This document shows, piece by piece, positions 1-6,939 of a stretch of 10,028 bases of DNA. Positions within the stretch are counted from its first letter, which is position 1. Each line of letters begins with the position of its first letter. A model generated the notes under the pieces. It had not been told where the DNA came from, searched no databases, and saw nothing but the letters and a program-made list of their open reading frames with translations. A program made the translations under genes and the position numbers. Source of the DNA: Erysipelotrichia bacterium (GTDB taxonomy: Bacteria > Bacillota_I > Bacilli_A > Erysipelotrichales > Erysipelotrichaceae); assembly GCA_009916335.1 (NCBI GenBank), contig SAAR01000116.1:1-10028 (forward strand), in the 5' to 3' direction.

Positions 1-475
1 CTCCAGCACCACCGAACAATCCAATTTTCCCACCTCTTGAATAAGGACATAATAAGTCAATGACCTTAATTCCTGTTTCCAGCATTTCAGCACTTGTCTG
101 CTGTTCATCAAAAGTAGGAGCTTCTCTATGAATTGGCATTCTTTTTACATCATCGCCAATCGGACCTAATTCATCAATTTCTCTACCTAAAACATTGAAC
201 ATTCTACCTAAAACTTTTTCACCAACAGGAACCGAAATTGGTGCTCCTGTATCAATGGCTTCCATTCCTCTTACTAATCCATCTGTTGATCCCATCGCAA
301 TACAACGAATACGATCATCTCCTAAATGTTGTGCTACTTCTACCACTAAAGGCAATGGTTCATTTTCTAAAGGAATTTCAATTGCGGTTAATAATTTTGG
401 TAAATCTTCACTTTCAAATAGGATATCGACAACTGGTCCAATAACTTGTACTATTTTACCTTTATTTACACTCAT
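1..475 (-). CDS. atpD: F1Fo ATP synthase subunit beta, N-terminal part (cut by window edge)
   Basis: This is the first 158 codons of the catalytic beta subunit of the cytoplasmic F1 sector, which carries the ATP synthesis and hydrolysis sites at its interfaces with alpha. The ATG at 473-475 gives an N-terminus beginning [18 protein letters not shown], the typical beta-barrel opening of AtpD. Further in are [18 protein letters not shown] and [10 protein letters not shown], all family hallmarks. The reading frame is open to the left edge and stops after [11 protein letters not shown], that is, inside the Walker A loop (family GGAGVGKT), so the lysine, Walker B and the catalytic glutamate lie outside. 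A strong site, AAAGGAG, overlaps the atpG stop codon and sits 13 nt or less before the ATG. Gene order gamma then beta is standard; atpC (epsilon) is expected next. A Cys-Pro-Tyr-Ser replaces the commoner Ala-Pro-Tyr-Ala/Lys just before the P-loop, a mild variant. The identity is secure. Confidence 0.97.
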   Translation of the reverse strand, partial: MSVNKGKIVQVIGPVVDILFESEDLPKLLTAIEIPLENEPLPLVVEVAQHLGDDRIRCIAMGSTDGLVRGMEAIDTGAPISVPVGEKVLGRMFNVLGREIDELGPIGDDVKRMPIHREAPTFDEQQTSAEMLETGIKVIDLLCPYSRGGKIGLFGGAG

Positions 476-488
476 ATGTCTTCTCCTT

Positions 489-1325
489 TTATAAAGCATT
501 CGCCCCACCAACAATCTCCGTAATTTCTTGCGTGATTGCAGCTTGACGAGCTTGGTTGTATTGTAATTCTAATCCATCTCTTAACTCTTGTGCGTTATCT
601 GTTGCACTTTCCATAGCATTTTGACGAGAGCCTTGTTCACTTGTCTTTGTTTCTAGCCAATAGCTATACAACAAAGACTTTAAGAACATCGGTACTAAAT
701 CATATAAAATTTCTTCACCTGATGGTTCAAAAATCGTTGTCTGTGTCATTGTGCTTGTTTGCGTAAGCTTCTCTACAGGTAATAAATGTGTTAGCTTTGG
801 TTCAAAAGTAACAGGATTGACATATTGTGTATAGACAATTTGAATGCCGCTCACTTCTTGTTTAGCATACATTTCTAATGCTAAATTCGCAACTTCGACA
901 ATATCCTCATACCCTTCCTCATCTACATTTACTAATGTTTTTATAACGTTATATTTACGTCTTGCTAGATAGGCATTACCACGACTTCCTAGCACAATAA
1001 TTGGACTTTCTTTGTCAATTTGACTTTCTATCAAACGAAATTCATTGGCATTGTAACCACCACATAAACCCATATCCGATGAAAAAATAATCGTTAATGC
1101 TGGCTTTGTTTCATCACTCAATAAATAAGGGTGCGAACAATCAGATAAATCCGCTAAAATACTATCCACTGTTTCCTTCAAGTATTTTGCATACTCCTTA
1201 TTTTCTTCCATACGATCTTTACATTTCTTCAGTTTACTAGCTGCTACTAACTGCATCGCTTTCGTAATTTTTTTAGTAGAATCCACAGAACGTATACGAT
1301 TCTTGATTTCTAATTTACTAGCCAT
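489..1325 (-). CDS. atpG: F1Fo ATP synthase subunit gamma (central rotor shaft)
   Basis: The 278-residue product is the rotating shaft of F1, whose long antiparallel coiled coil turns inside the alpha3beta3 ring and transmits torque to the c ring. The N-terminal helix has the family pattern [19 protein letters not shown] (residues 7-25). The central Rossmann-like domain begins around [16 protein letters not shown] (residues 77-92), matching the conserved SDRGLCGG stretch. The C-terminal helix contains [16 protein letters not shown] and ends [13 protein letters not shown], the classic gamma terminus. Length is slightly below the usual 285-290 residues. The ATG lies 4 nt after the atpA stop codon (TAG), with only a modest AAGGGA site inside the end of atpA, so translation is probably coupled to atpA. 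The stop TAA is shared with the ribosome binding region of atpD. Confidence 0.97.
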   Translation of the reverse strand: MASKLEIKNRIRSVDSTKKITKAMQLVAASKLKKCKDRMEENKEYAKYLKETVDSILADLSDCSHPYLLSDETKPALTIIFSSDMGLCGGYNANEFRLIESQIDKESPIIVLGSRGNAYLARRKYNVIKTLVNVDEEGYEDIVEVANLALEMYAKQEVSGIQIVYTQYVNPVTFEPKLTHLLPVEKLTQTSTMTQTTIFEPSGEEILYDLVPMFLKSLLYSYWLETKTSEQGSRQNAMESATDNAQELRDGLELQYNQARQAAITQEITEIVGGANAL

Positions 1326-1329
1326 AGCA

Positions 1330-2847
1330 CTATCCCTTTATCGCATCAAAGATTGGTTTAAATTCATTTAGTGCAGCCTTGATACGAGCATCTAAATCAT
1401 CAGAAATCTTTTCTTCACGATCTAATTCTTCAATAATCTCTGAATGTTTCTCTTTCATAAATTGATGCATTTCTTTTTCATATGTACTAACTTCACTAAC
1501 ATCAACATCTCGCAAAAATTTATTTTTTGCGGCAAATAAAGATAACACTTGTTCACTAACCGTTAATGGTGAATACTGTGCTTGCTTTAATAATTGTGTT
1601 AAACGTTCTCCATGATCTAGCGTTGCTTTTGTCGCTGGGTCTAAATCACTACCAAACTGTGAGAATGCCTGTAATTCACGATATTGTGCTAATTCTAATT
1701 TCAATGATCCAGATACCTGTTTCATCGCTTTTACCTGTGCACTACTACCTACACGAGATACGGATAAACCACTATCTACTGCAGGTCTAATTCCTGAATT
1801 AAACAATTCACTCTGTAAGAAAATCTGTCCATCGGTAATAGAAATAACATTCGTTGGAATATACGCTGCAATATCTCCTGCCTGTGTTTCAATAATCGGT
1901 AATGCCGTTAATGAACCAAGTCCATATTCTTCATTTAATTTCGCACTTCTCTCTAATAATCTTGAATGTAAATAGAAAACATCTCCTGGGTATGCTTCAC
2001 GCCCTGGTGGACGTTTTAACAATAATGACATTGTACGATATGCCACTGCATGTTTACTTAAGTCATCATATACAATTAATACATCTTCCCCTTTTTCCAT
2101 CCATTCTTCACCAATCGCACAACCTGCATATGGTGCAATGTATTGTAATGGAGCAGCCTCACTAGCAGTAGAAGACACAATCGTTGTATAGGCTAATGCC
2201 CCATGCGTTCTTAATTTTTCTACAATTTGTGCGACCGTACTTGCTTTTTGTCCAATCGCAACATAAATACATTTTACATTTTTACCTTTTTGGTTAAGGA
2301 TTGTATCAATCGCAATCGCTGTTTTCCCTGTTTGTCGATCCCCAATAATCAACTCACGTTGTCCTTTCCCAATTGGAATCATGGAGTCAATACACTTTAA
2401 CCCAGTTTGTAATGGCTGATGTACTGACTTTCTTGTCATAACACCAGGAGCTACTCTTTCCACTGGTCTAAATTTATCACTAACAATTGGATCGCCCCCA
2501 TCAATCGCTTGTCCTAATGCATTGACAACACGACCAAGCATGCAATCACCAACAGGAACTTCAACGATTTTGCCTGTACGCTTAACTTCATCGCCTTCTT
2601 TGATTTCCGTATCAGAACCCATAATAACTGCACCAACTGCTTCTTCTTCAAGGTTCAATACCATTCCATAAACATCACCTGGGAATAACAACAACTCTCC
2701 TGCCATCGCTTTTTCTAAGCCATGCACTAAAGCAATTCCATCCCCAACACTAATAATAGTTCCTGTTTCGCTTACTTCTAAAGTTTCATCGTAACGCTTA
2801 ATCTGATCCTTTATAATTTTACTTATTTCTTCAGGTCTTAAGTTCAC
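1330..2847 (-). CDS. atpA: F1Fo ATP synthase subunit alpha (non-catalytic nucleotide-binding subunit)
   Basis: The product has 505 residues, the normal family length. It alternates with beta in the F1 hexamer, binds non-exchanging nucleotide and supplies the arginine finger to the catalytic sites. Visible marks are the N-terminal beta barrel (residues about 25-95, including [12 protein letters not shown]), Walker A GDRQTGKT (169-176), the Walker B region [17 protein letters not shown] (255-271), and the alpha/beta family signature [10 protein letters not shown] (355-364) followed by the arginine finger R365 in SRVGS. The C-terminal helical domain runs from about residue 380 to the end. The start codon is GTG (2845-2847), preceded by GAGGTGG at a spacing of about 7 nt; no in-frame ATG gives a complete N-terminus, and the N-terminal [16 protein letters not shown] lines up with known alpha subunits, so GTG is well supported. 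There are 29 nt between it and atpH. Confidence 0.97.
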   Translation of the reverse strand: MNLRPEEISKIIKDQIKRYDETLEVSETGTIISVGDGIALVHGLEKAMAGELLLFPGDVYGMVLNLEEEAVGAVIMGSDTEIKEGDEVKRTGKIVEVPVGDCMLGRVVNALGQAIDGGDPIVSDKFRPVERVAPGVMTRKSVHQPLQTGLKCIDSMIPIGKGQRELIIGDRQTGKTAIAIDTILNQKGKNVKCIYVAIGQKASTVAQIVEKLRTHGALAYTTIVSSTASEAAPLQYIAPYAGCAIGEEWMEKGEDVLIVYDDLSKHAVAYRTMSLLLKRPPGREAYPGDVFYLHSRLLERSAKLNEEYGLGSLTALPIIETQAGDIAAYIPTNVISITDGQIFLQSELFNSGIRPAVDSGLSVSRVGSSAQVKAMKQVSGSLKLELAQYRELQAFSQFGSDLDPATKATLDHGERLTQLLKQAQYSPLTVSEQVLSLFAAKNKFLRDVDVSEVSTYEKEMHQFMKEKHSEIIEELDREEKISDDLDARIKAALNEFKPIFDAIKG

Positions 2848-2876
2848 CTTTAAGCCACCTCGCTTCTTTCAAACGC

Positions 2877-3416
2877 TTATAGTGTTGATTTCACAACTTT
2901 TTCTTTCATTCTTTCTAATCTTGTAGCGGCACTGTTATCTAAGATTTCATCTTTTATCTTAATACGAATACCAGCTAGTAAAGATTCATTGACTTTACAT
3001 TTAATCTCGATGTTTTTGTTTGTTTTCTTTTCTAACATCGCTTTAATTTCACTCACTTGTTGATCATTCAATGCTTTTGCACTTTGTACATAAGCCACTT
3101 CAATATGATTGAAATCATTGTAAAGTGCATAATAACATTTACTCGTTTCTTTAAACTGAGCAAAGTGATTTTTATCAATCATCAACTTCATAAAGTTAAT
3201 AATATAGTGATCCCCATCTTTAAAAATCTTCTCAATCATGTCTTTTTTATCTTTTTTCGCAATCTTAGGATGTTTCATCAACACATTCAACTGTTCATTG
3301 TTTGCTAGCACTTCATTAATCGCTAATAAATCAGAGCGAAAAACATCTAATTTATTTTCTTCTTTGGCTAGTTCAAACAATGCTTGTGAATAATTACTAG
3401 CTACTAAGCCTGCCAT
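2877..3416 (-). CDS. atpH: F1Fo ATP synthase subunit delta (OSCP-type stator cap)
   Basis: The 179-residue product links the b-subunit stalk to the top of the F1 hexamer, holding the stator against rotation. The N-terminal six-helix domain begins MAGLVASNYSQALFELAKEE, the typical opening (YA.ALFELA), and includes a MKHPKIAKKDKK stretch. The C-terminal signature is LLAGIRIKIKDEILDN followed by SAATRLERMKE; one glycine of the usual GG pair is Ala here. The length fits the family. The ATG (3414-3416) lies inside the end of atpF: the genes overlap by 13 nt, and GGTGAT, which matches the 3' part of the AGGAGGTGATC anti-SD complement, sits 5 nt before the start. This implies translational coupling with the b subunit, its direct stator partner. 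Confidence 0.95.
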   Translation of the reverse strand: MAGLVASNYSQALFELAKEENKLDVFRSDLLAINEVLANNEQLNVLMKHPKIAKKDKKDMIEKIFKDGDHYIINFMKLMIDKNHFAQFKETSKCYYALYNDFNHIEVAYVQSAKALNDQQVSEIKAMLEKKTNKNIEIKCKVNESLLAGIRIKIKDEILDNSAATRLERMKEKVVKSTL

Positions 3417-3943
3417 GTTTCATCACCAGTTTTCACTTTTTCCACTTGTTCGATAAAGTCATCTACATATTTTTTATGGACATCTTCATCTAACTCTTTT
3501 TCCACTACTTTCGCAGCTGCTAAGAATGCAACTTCACTAATTTCTTCTTTGATTGCATCTTTTACTTTCGCACGTTCATTTTCAATATCTAAAGTAGCTT
3601 TTTCTTTCATTGCTTCTGCATTGTTTTTTGCTTTCACAATAATCGCACTAGCTTCTTTAGAAGCATTTTCTTTCGCAATACTAATAATTTCTTTTGCTTC
3701 TGTTTTCGCATTTGCTAGTTTTTCTTCATACTGTGCTTTTAACTGTTCACTTTCTTCTAATTTACTCGCTGAATCATTTAATTGCTCTGCAATCAACGCT
3801 TGGCGTTTTTCTAAATATTCACGAACATAATTCCAGAAAAATTTCTTTACAATGAATACAATAAGAAAAGTGGAAATCAGTACTAATACTGCGTCATAAA
3901 GATTGATTCTTAGATAATCATCAATATTAATCAAATCATTCAT
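3404..3943 (-). CDS. atpF: F1Fo ATP synthase subunit b (peripheral stalk)
   Basis: The 179-residue product is the membrane-anchored stator stalk that joins the Fo a subunit to delta on F1. A short N-terminal segment of about 15 residues precedes a single hydrophobic helix (about residues 18-33, LVLISTFLIVFIVKKF). The remaining 140 residues are a long, highly charged, Ala-, Lys- and Glu-rich helix with few glycines or prolines, the expected right-handed dimeric coiled coil. The motif YLEKRQALIAEQLNDSASKLEE is typical of bacterial b subunits. Only one b gene is present, so a b homodimer is expected. The ATG at 3941-3943 has a GAGGAGGGG site upstream, located in the 25-nt gap after atpE. The end overlaps atpH by 13 nt. 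Confidence 0.96.
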   Translation of the reverse strand: MNDLINIDDYLRINLYDAVLVLISTFLIVFIVKKFFWNYVREYLEKRQALIAEQLNDSASKLEESEQLKAQYEEKLANAKTEAKEIISIAKENASKEASAIIVKAKNNAEAMKEKATLDIENERAKVKDAIKEEISEVAFLAAAKVVEKELDEDVHKKYVDDFIEQVEKVKTGDETWQA

Positions 3944-3968
3944 CGGGTTATTCCCCTCCTCTTACTTA

Positions 3969-4245
<277 letters not shown>

Positions 4246-4260
4246 TAATTTTCATGTTTT

Positions 4261-4962
4261 TTATTCTTCCTCTCGATCACAAGATTCTCCAAGGAAGTAA
4301 GATGCTAATGTAAAGAAGATATATGTTTGCATAAACGCAGTGAATATATCAAAATACATATGCAAGAACGGTGTTACGATATACATCGCTAACGAGAATG
4401 GCATCAATGACTTCATTAATAGATAAAGCAAAGATACAATAATCGTACCACCTAGCATATTCCCAAATAAACGTAGTGTCAACGATACTGGAAATGCTAA
4501 ATCACCAATTACATTTAGTGGAAATAAGAACGGCAATGGTTCACACCATGCTTTTAATTTCCCAACAATCCCATGCAGTTTAATGTCTGTTCCATGAATT
4601 AAGACGATCATCATCATAACTAGCACAGCATCTAATGTAATGTTTGAAGTTGGTGATTGTAAACCAATCAAGCCCATTAAATTCGACAATACCATCATGA
4701 TCATTACCGTACCCATAAAAGGTAAGTACTTCCATGTCTTGTTTGTCAAATTGGCATTTAAAACGCCTGTACAAATATGGACTAATTGTTCAAACACAAG
4801 CACCACTCCTGTTGGTGGTTTTGAAGGATCTGCATGTTTGAACTTGTTTCCTGCCCAGCATAGTAATATTGTTACAAATAAACCAATCACTAGCCAGATA
4901 AGAATACTCATATGCAGTTCAAATTTGATATTTCCGATTTGAATAATCAATTCATTTACCAA
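4261..4962 (-). CDS. atpB: F1Fo ATP synthase subunit a (ion channel stator)
   Basis: The 233-residue integral membrane protein forms the two half-channels through which ions reach the c ring. Hydrophobic helices can be seen at about residues 18-37, 80-100, 108-125, 143-170, 171-186 and 190-224. The key helix contains SLTLRLFGNMLGG (160-172) with the essential arginine R164. The last helix has FDIFTAFMQTYIFFTLASYFLG, with Q212 at the position of the conserved E. coli Gln252. The upstream SNLMGLIG and SPTSNITLDA segments are also typical. The start is TTG (4960-4962), with AAAGGAGG at 4973-4980; no in-frame ATG occurs before Met18, which lacks a ribosome binding site and would leave the protein without its N-terminal segment. 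The TTG lies just after the atpI stop codon, suggesting coupled translation. The family assignment is certain; the start is very likely. Confidence 0.95.
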   Translation of the reverse strand: MVNELIIQIGNIKFELHMSILIWLVIGLFVTILLCWAGNKFKHADPSKPPTGVVLVFEQLVHICTGVLNANLTNKTWKYLPFMGTVMIMMVLSNLMGLIGLQSPTSNITLDAVLVMMMIVLIHGTDIKLHGIVGKLKAWCEPLPFLFPLNVIGDLAFPVSLTLRLFGNMLGGTIIVSLLYLLMKSLMPFSLAMYIVTPFLHMYFDIFTAFMQTYIFFTLASYFLGESCDREEE

Positions 4963-4964
4963 GT

Positions 4965-5327
4965 TCAGTTTTCCTCCTTTCTTTCAAATACTGCCTGAAT
5001 TTTAATGCCAATATTAATACACAAAAAACCAATCAGCATTGAAATTATATTTAAACCTAACTTTGCACCGACAAACATGCAGACAAAGTAGATTAAATAT
5101 CGAACGAGATAAGCAACTGTAAAACTTTTTTTTACATTGCCCTCTAACGCACTGTTATTTGCCATATAGATAATACTAGAAAACCCTAATATACTAAGTA
5201 TACCCCCCAGTAATGTTGCATATACATAGGAAAGGTTTTGCATCATCAAAAAGCTAACCAGTGAGGCAAGAAGCAGATATATGATGGCATAGCGTATAAT
5301 CATTTTGTATAAATGTTTATTCTCCAT
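4965..5327 (-). CDS. atpI: ATP synthase accessory membrane protein AtpI
   Basis: This small hydrophobic protein (120 residues from the start chosen here) has four likely membrane helices at about 11-28, 34-55, 69-89 and 91-109, and a charged tail ending FERKEEN. Length, topology, the LLGGILSILGF segment in helix 2 and its place directly before atpB identify AtpI. Members of this family have been linked to c-ring assembly and to Mg2+ uptake for the ATP synthase in other bacteria; that is family knowledge, not shown here. A GTG three codons upstream (5334-5336) could add three residues, but AGGTGA at 5333-5338 covers that GTG and lies 5 nt before the ATG at 5325-5327, so the ATG is preferred. 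The gene overlaps atpZ by 11 nt, and its TGA stop sits 2 nt before the atpB TTG. Confidence 0.85.
   Translation of the reverse strand: MENKHLYKMIIRYAIIYLLLASLVSFLMMQNLSYVYATLLGGILSILGFSSIIYMANNSALEGNVKKSFTVAYLVRYLIYFVCMFVGAKLGLNIISMLIGFLCINIGIKIQAVFERKEEN
4973..4980 (-). promoter_or_regulatory. Ribosome binding site supporting the TTG start of atpB
   Basis: AAAGGAGG lies within the last codons of atpI, 10 nt before the TTG start of atpB. An in-frame CTG sits 6 nt closer but is a much rarer initiator. This strong site is the main reason to accept TTG rather than the internal Met18 as the start. Confidence 0.75.
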
Positions 5328-5508
5328 CTTTTTCACCTGTTTCTTTAATTAACAAATAGAAACTGCCGACAATCACATAAAGTAGTAAGATGAACATAAT
5401 CCATGGGGTTGTCGATAATCTTTGATCAATCCAGTTTCCTAACACAATGGAAGCAATACAGCCAACAATCAAACGTGATGTAAAGCGTGCCGCTGCCTTA
5501 TTTCGCAT
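5317..5508 (-). CDS. atpZ: AtpZ-like small membrane protein of the ATP synthase operon
   Basis: The 63-residue protein has a basic N-terminus (MRNKAAARFTSR), two membrane helices (about 12-27 and 35-53) and a charged C-terminus. Between the helices is GNWIDQRLSTTPWIMF, which fits the G-x-x-x-D-x-x-x-x-T-x-P-W pattern of AtpZ / putative F0F1-ATPase subunit proteins. In other bacteria AtpZ and AtpI act together, possibly as a Mg2+/Ca2+ carrier serving the ATP synthase; here this is inference from family and position. The ATG follows the upp TAA with no base between, and there is no clear ribosome binding site, only GGGA some 12 nt before, so translation probably depends on ribosomes finishing upp. 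The 3' end overlaps atpI by 11 nt. It is shorter than many family members, and the assignment rests on motif and context. Confidence 0.78.
   Translation of the reverse strand: MRNKAAARFTSRLIVGCIASIVLGNWIDQRLSTTPWIMFILLLYVIVGSFYLLIKETGEKDGE
5333..5338 (-). promoter_or_regulatory. Ribosome binding site that decides the atpI start
   Basis: AGGTGA matches the right half of the AGGAGGTGATC complement of 16S rRNA and lies 5 nt before the ATG at 5325-5327. The same bases contain the alternative GTG codon, which then has no good site of its own. Confidence 0.65.
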
Positions 5509-6132
5509 TTATTTTGTCCCAAAGATACGATCCCCAGCATCACCTAATCCTGGAATGATGTATCCTTTTTCATTTAACTTTTCATCAAGTGCAGCCAAAT
5601 AAATATCTACATCTGGGTGAGCTGCTTCTACTGCTGCAACTCCTTCTGGTGCACCTACTAAACATACCAAACGAATATCTTTCGCCCCTTGTTTTTTTAC
5701 CATATCAATTGCGGCAATTGCACTACCACCAGTCGCTAACATAGGATCGACAATCATCACAACCGATTCCGCAATCGTCTTAGGATATTTTTCAAAATAC
5801 ACATGCGGTTTCAATGTTTCTTCATCACGATACAATCCTACATGAGCAACCTTTACCGTAGGTACTAAATTACAAATACCATTTACCATTCCTAACCCTG
5901 CTCTTAAGATAGGTACTAAAATAATATCTTTTTCTAATTCATATGTCTTACACTTCATAATCGGTGTTTCAATTTCTACTTCTTTTACAGGTAAATTCCG
6001 TGTAATTTCATACGCCATCAAACCACCAATTTCATCAAGATTATCACGAAAATCTTTTGTTTTTGTTTCTTTTTTTCGCATCTGTGTCAATTTATGGGTA
6101 ATCAATGGGTGTTCTAATACTTTTAACATCAT
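5509..6132 (-). CDS. upp: Uracil phosphoribosyltransferase
   Basis: The cytoplasmic pyrimidine salvage enzyme converts uracil and PRPP to UMP and pyrophosphate. The 207-residue length matches the family. Visible marks are the N-terminal [14 protein letters not shown] (8-21), the PILRAGLGM loop (74-82), the PRPP-binding motif [10 protein letters not shown] (128-137), and the C-terminal uracil-binding segment [18 protein letters not shown] (190-207), all intact. Two adjacent ATG codons open the frame (6130-6132 and 6127-6129); AAAGGAGAG stands 4 nt from the first and 7 nt from the second, so the second may be the real start and the product 206 residues. It is the first gene after the promoter, and its stop codon touches the atpZ start. 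In Bacillus and relatives upp also lies shortly before the atp operon, so the neighbourhood is conserved, although the direct abutment is tighter here. Confidence 0.96.
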   Translation of the reverse strand: MMLKVLEHPLITHKLTQMRKKETKTKDFRDNLDEIGGLMAYEITRNLPVKEVEIETPIMKCKTYELEKDIILVPILRAGLGMVNGICNLVPTVKVAHVGLYRDEETLKPHVYFEKYPKTIAESVVMIVDPMLATGGSAIAAIDMVKKQGAKDIRLVCLVGAPEGVAAVEAAHPDVDIYLAALDEKLNEKGYIIPGLGDAGDRIFGTK

Positions 6133-6177
6133 TACTCTCCTTTATGTATCCATTATTCTTCTTGAATATTCTTTTTG

Positions 6178-6206
6178 ATTATACTATAAACATCGCAATA
6201 ATTAAA
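6178..6206 (-). promoter_or_regulatory. Putative sigma-A type promoter of the upp-atp operon
   Basis: On the minus strand a perfect -10 box, TATAAT (6178-6183), is preceded after 17 nt by TTTAAT (6201-6206), a weak -35 box sharing 3 of 6 bases with TTGACA. Transcription would begin near 6171, giving a leader of about 40 nt with no attenuator-like structure. A GAATATTC palindrome lies at 6164-6171, right at the predicted start point. The site is between the terminator of the V-ATPase operon and upp, the only sizable gap in the window. It is predicted from sequence only. Confidence 0.6.
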
Positions 6207-6256
6207 GATTTCTAGCCGTTTTTCTAATAGACAATTAGTAAAATTTGCCTAAACCT

Positions 6257-6290
6257 AAAAGAAAGCCGTCAATAAAAAAACTGACAGCCT
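6257..6290 (-). terminator. Intrinsic terminator of the V-type ATPase operon
   Basis: Read on the minus strand, AGGCTGTCA and TGACGGCTT form a 9-bp stem with two G-U pairs (arms 6282-6290 and 6263-6271) around the 10-base loop GTTTTTTTAT, followed by TTCTTTT. It begins 9 nt after the ntpD stop codon. The U-tract lies only on the minus-strand side, so it should act on the V-ATPase transcript. The G-U pairs make it of medium strength, and some read-through into upp is possible. Confidence 0.65.
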
Positions 6291-6298
6291 CCTCCATT

Positions 6299-6937
6299 TT
6301 ATATTGTATTGCTTCTTTGCAACTGTTTTTCCTTGTTTGTTTTAATAACTTTCTGTCTGGAGAACTCCTCACGTTCCCTTTCTTCAAGCACATCACTAAT
6401 GTATTTACTTGTATTTTGAAAGTCAGGTATAACAACATTTTTCAGTGCATTGGCACGCTTTTGTGTCTTGCGAATCGCATTTGCTAAACGATATACACTG
6501 TTATCTATTTCTGCTAATGTAATACTCATTGACTTTACTTTATGGAAACACTCATAAGCATAATCCAAGGTAGAGTTTGCTGCCTCTAGCCCATAGTATA
6601 AATCCATTGCTTGTTTTTCATAATGTAATTTAGGGATTTCTACCCCCATTACACTTCGATAGGTAATGCTAATTCCTGAATCAATCGGTACTGCTTTCGC
6701 ATATTCACTGATTACACCCATCGATATATTAGCACGTTGTAAAGCTAAATATGCTACTTCGTATGTTTTTGTAATCTCATTACGAAGCATTCTCACATCA
6801 TCTAACAGCTCCATCATCTCACGAATGAGAATATTACGTTTACGATCCATTAATTCATATCCTGTTTTTGCTAAGGCAAGCGACTTTTTAGTAGCGATTA
6901 AATTTCCCTTTGTAGGGAATACCTGTGCGTTTCCCAT
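6299..6937 (-). CDS. ntpD: V/A-type ATPase subunit D (central rotor shaft)
   Basis: The 212-residue protein is the coiled-coil axle of the V1/A1 sector, functionally like F-type gamma, turning inside the A3B3 ring and joining it to the membrane rotor. The N-terminal helix has the family pattern PTKGNLIATKKSLALAKTGYELMDRKR (shown here from residues 8-34 as its opening PTKGNL and ending LMDRKR), and the C-terminal helix contains RLANAIRKTQKRANALKN, the well-conserved RRVNALE-like region, followed by a charged tail. The length is typical of the family (about 205-215). The ATG follows the ntpB TAG after 2 nt with only weak AGGT-type signals upstream, which suggests translational coupling to ntpB. 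It is the last gene of its operon, followed by a terminator. Confidence 0.94.
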   Translation of the reverse strand: MGNAQVFPTKGNLIATKKSLALAKTGYELMDRKRNILIREMMELLDDVRMLRNEITKTYEVAYLALQRANISMGVISEYAKAVPIDSGISITYRSVMGVEIPKLHYEKQAMDLYYGLEAANSTLDYAYECFHKVKSMSITLAEIDNSVYRLANAIRKTQKRANALKNVVIPDFQNTSKYISDVLEEREREEFSRQKVIKTNKEKQLQRSNTI

Positions 6938-6939
6938 AC

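Noticed and set aside
151..158. A degenerate P-loop in the V-type B subunit (residues 151-158, GSGMPHNE) as a sign of gene decay
   Set aside because: Coordinates here are residue numbers of the B protein. This replacement is normal for non-catalytic B subunits of V/A-type ATPases.
195..494. Plus-strand frame of 99 codons opposite atpD
   Set aside because: It lies antisense to conserved beta-subunit coding sequence and shows no recognisable protein features; other plus-strand frames in the window are likewise shadows.
3549..3830. Plus-strand, Ala/Ser/Phe-rich frame opposite atpF
   Set aside because: Its hydrophobic composition is the expected antisense of the Lys/Glu/Ala-rich coiled coil of subunit b; it is not a membrane protein gene.
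5334..5336. GTG start for atpI
   Set aside because: The codon is itself part of the AGGTGA ribosome binding site of the ATG 9 nt downstream and has no good site of its own.
6133..6298. A riboswitch or attenuator ahead of upp
   Set aside because: The predicted leader is only about 40 nt and contains no second hairpin or alternative stem. The only strong hairpin lies upstream of the promoter and is explained as the V-ATPase terminator.
6235..6438. A 67-codon minus-strand frame across the end of ntpD
   Set aside because: It overlaps ntpD in another frame for most of its length and has no family resemblance. Only its last 20 codons, downstream of ntpD, were considered as a possible small peptide.
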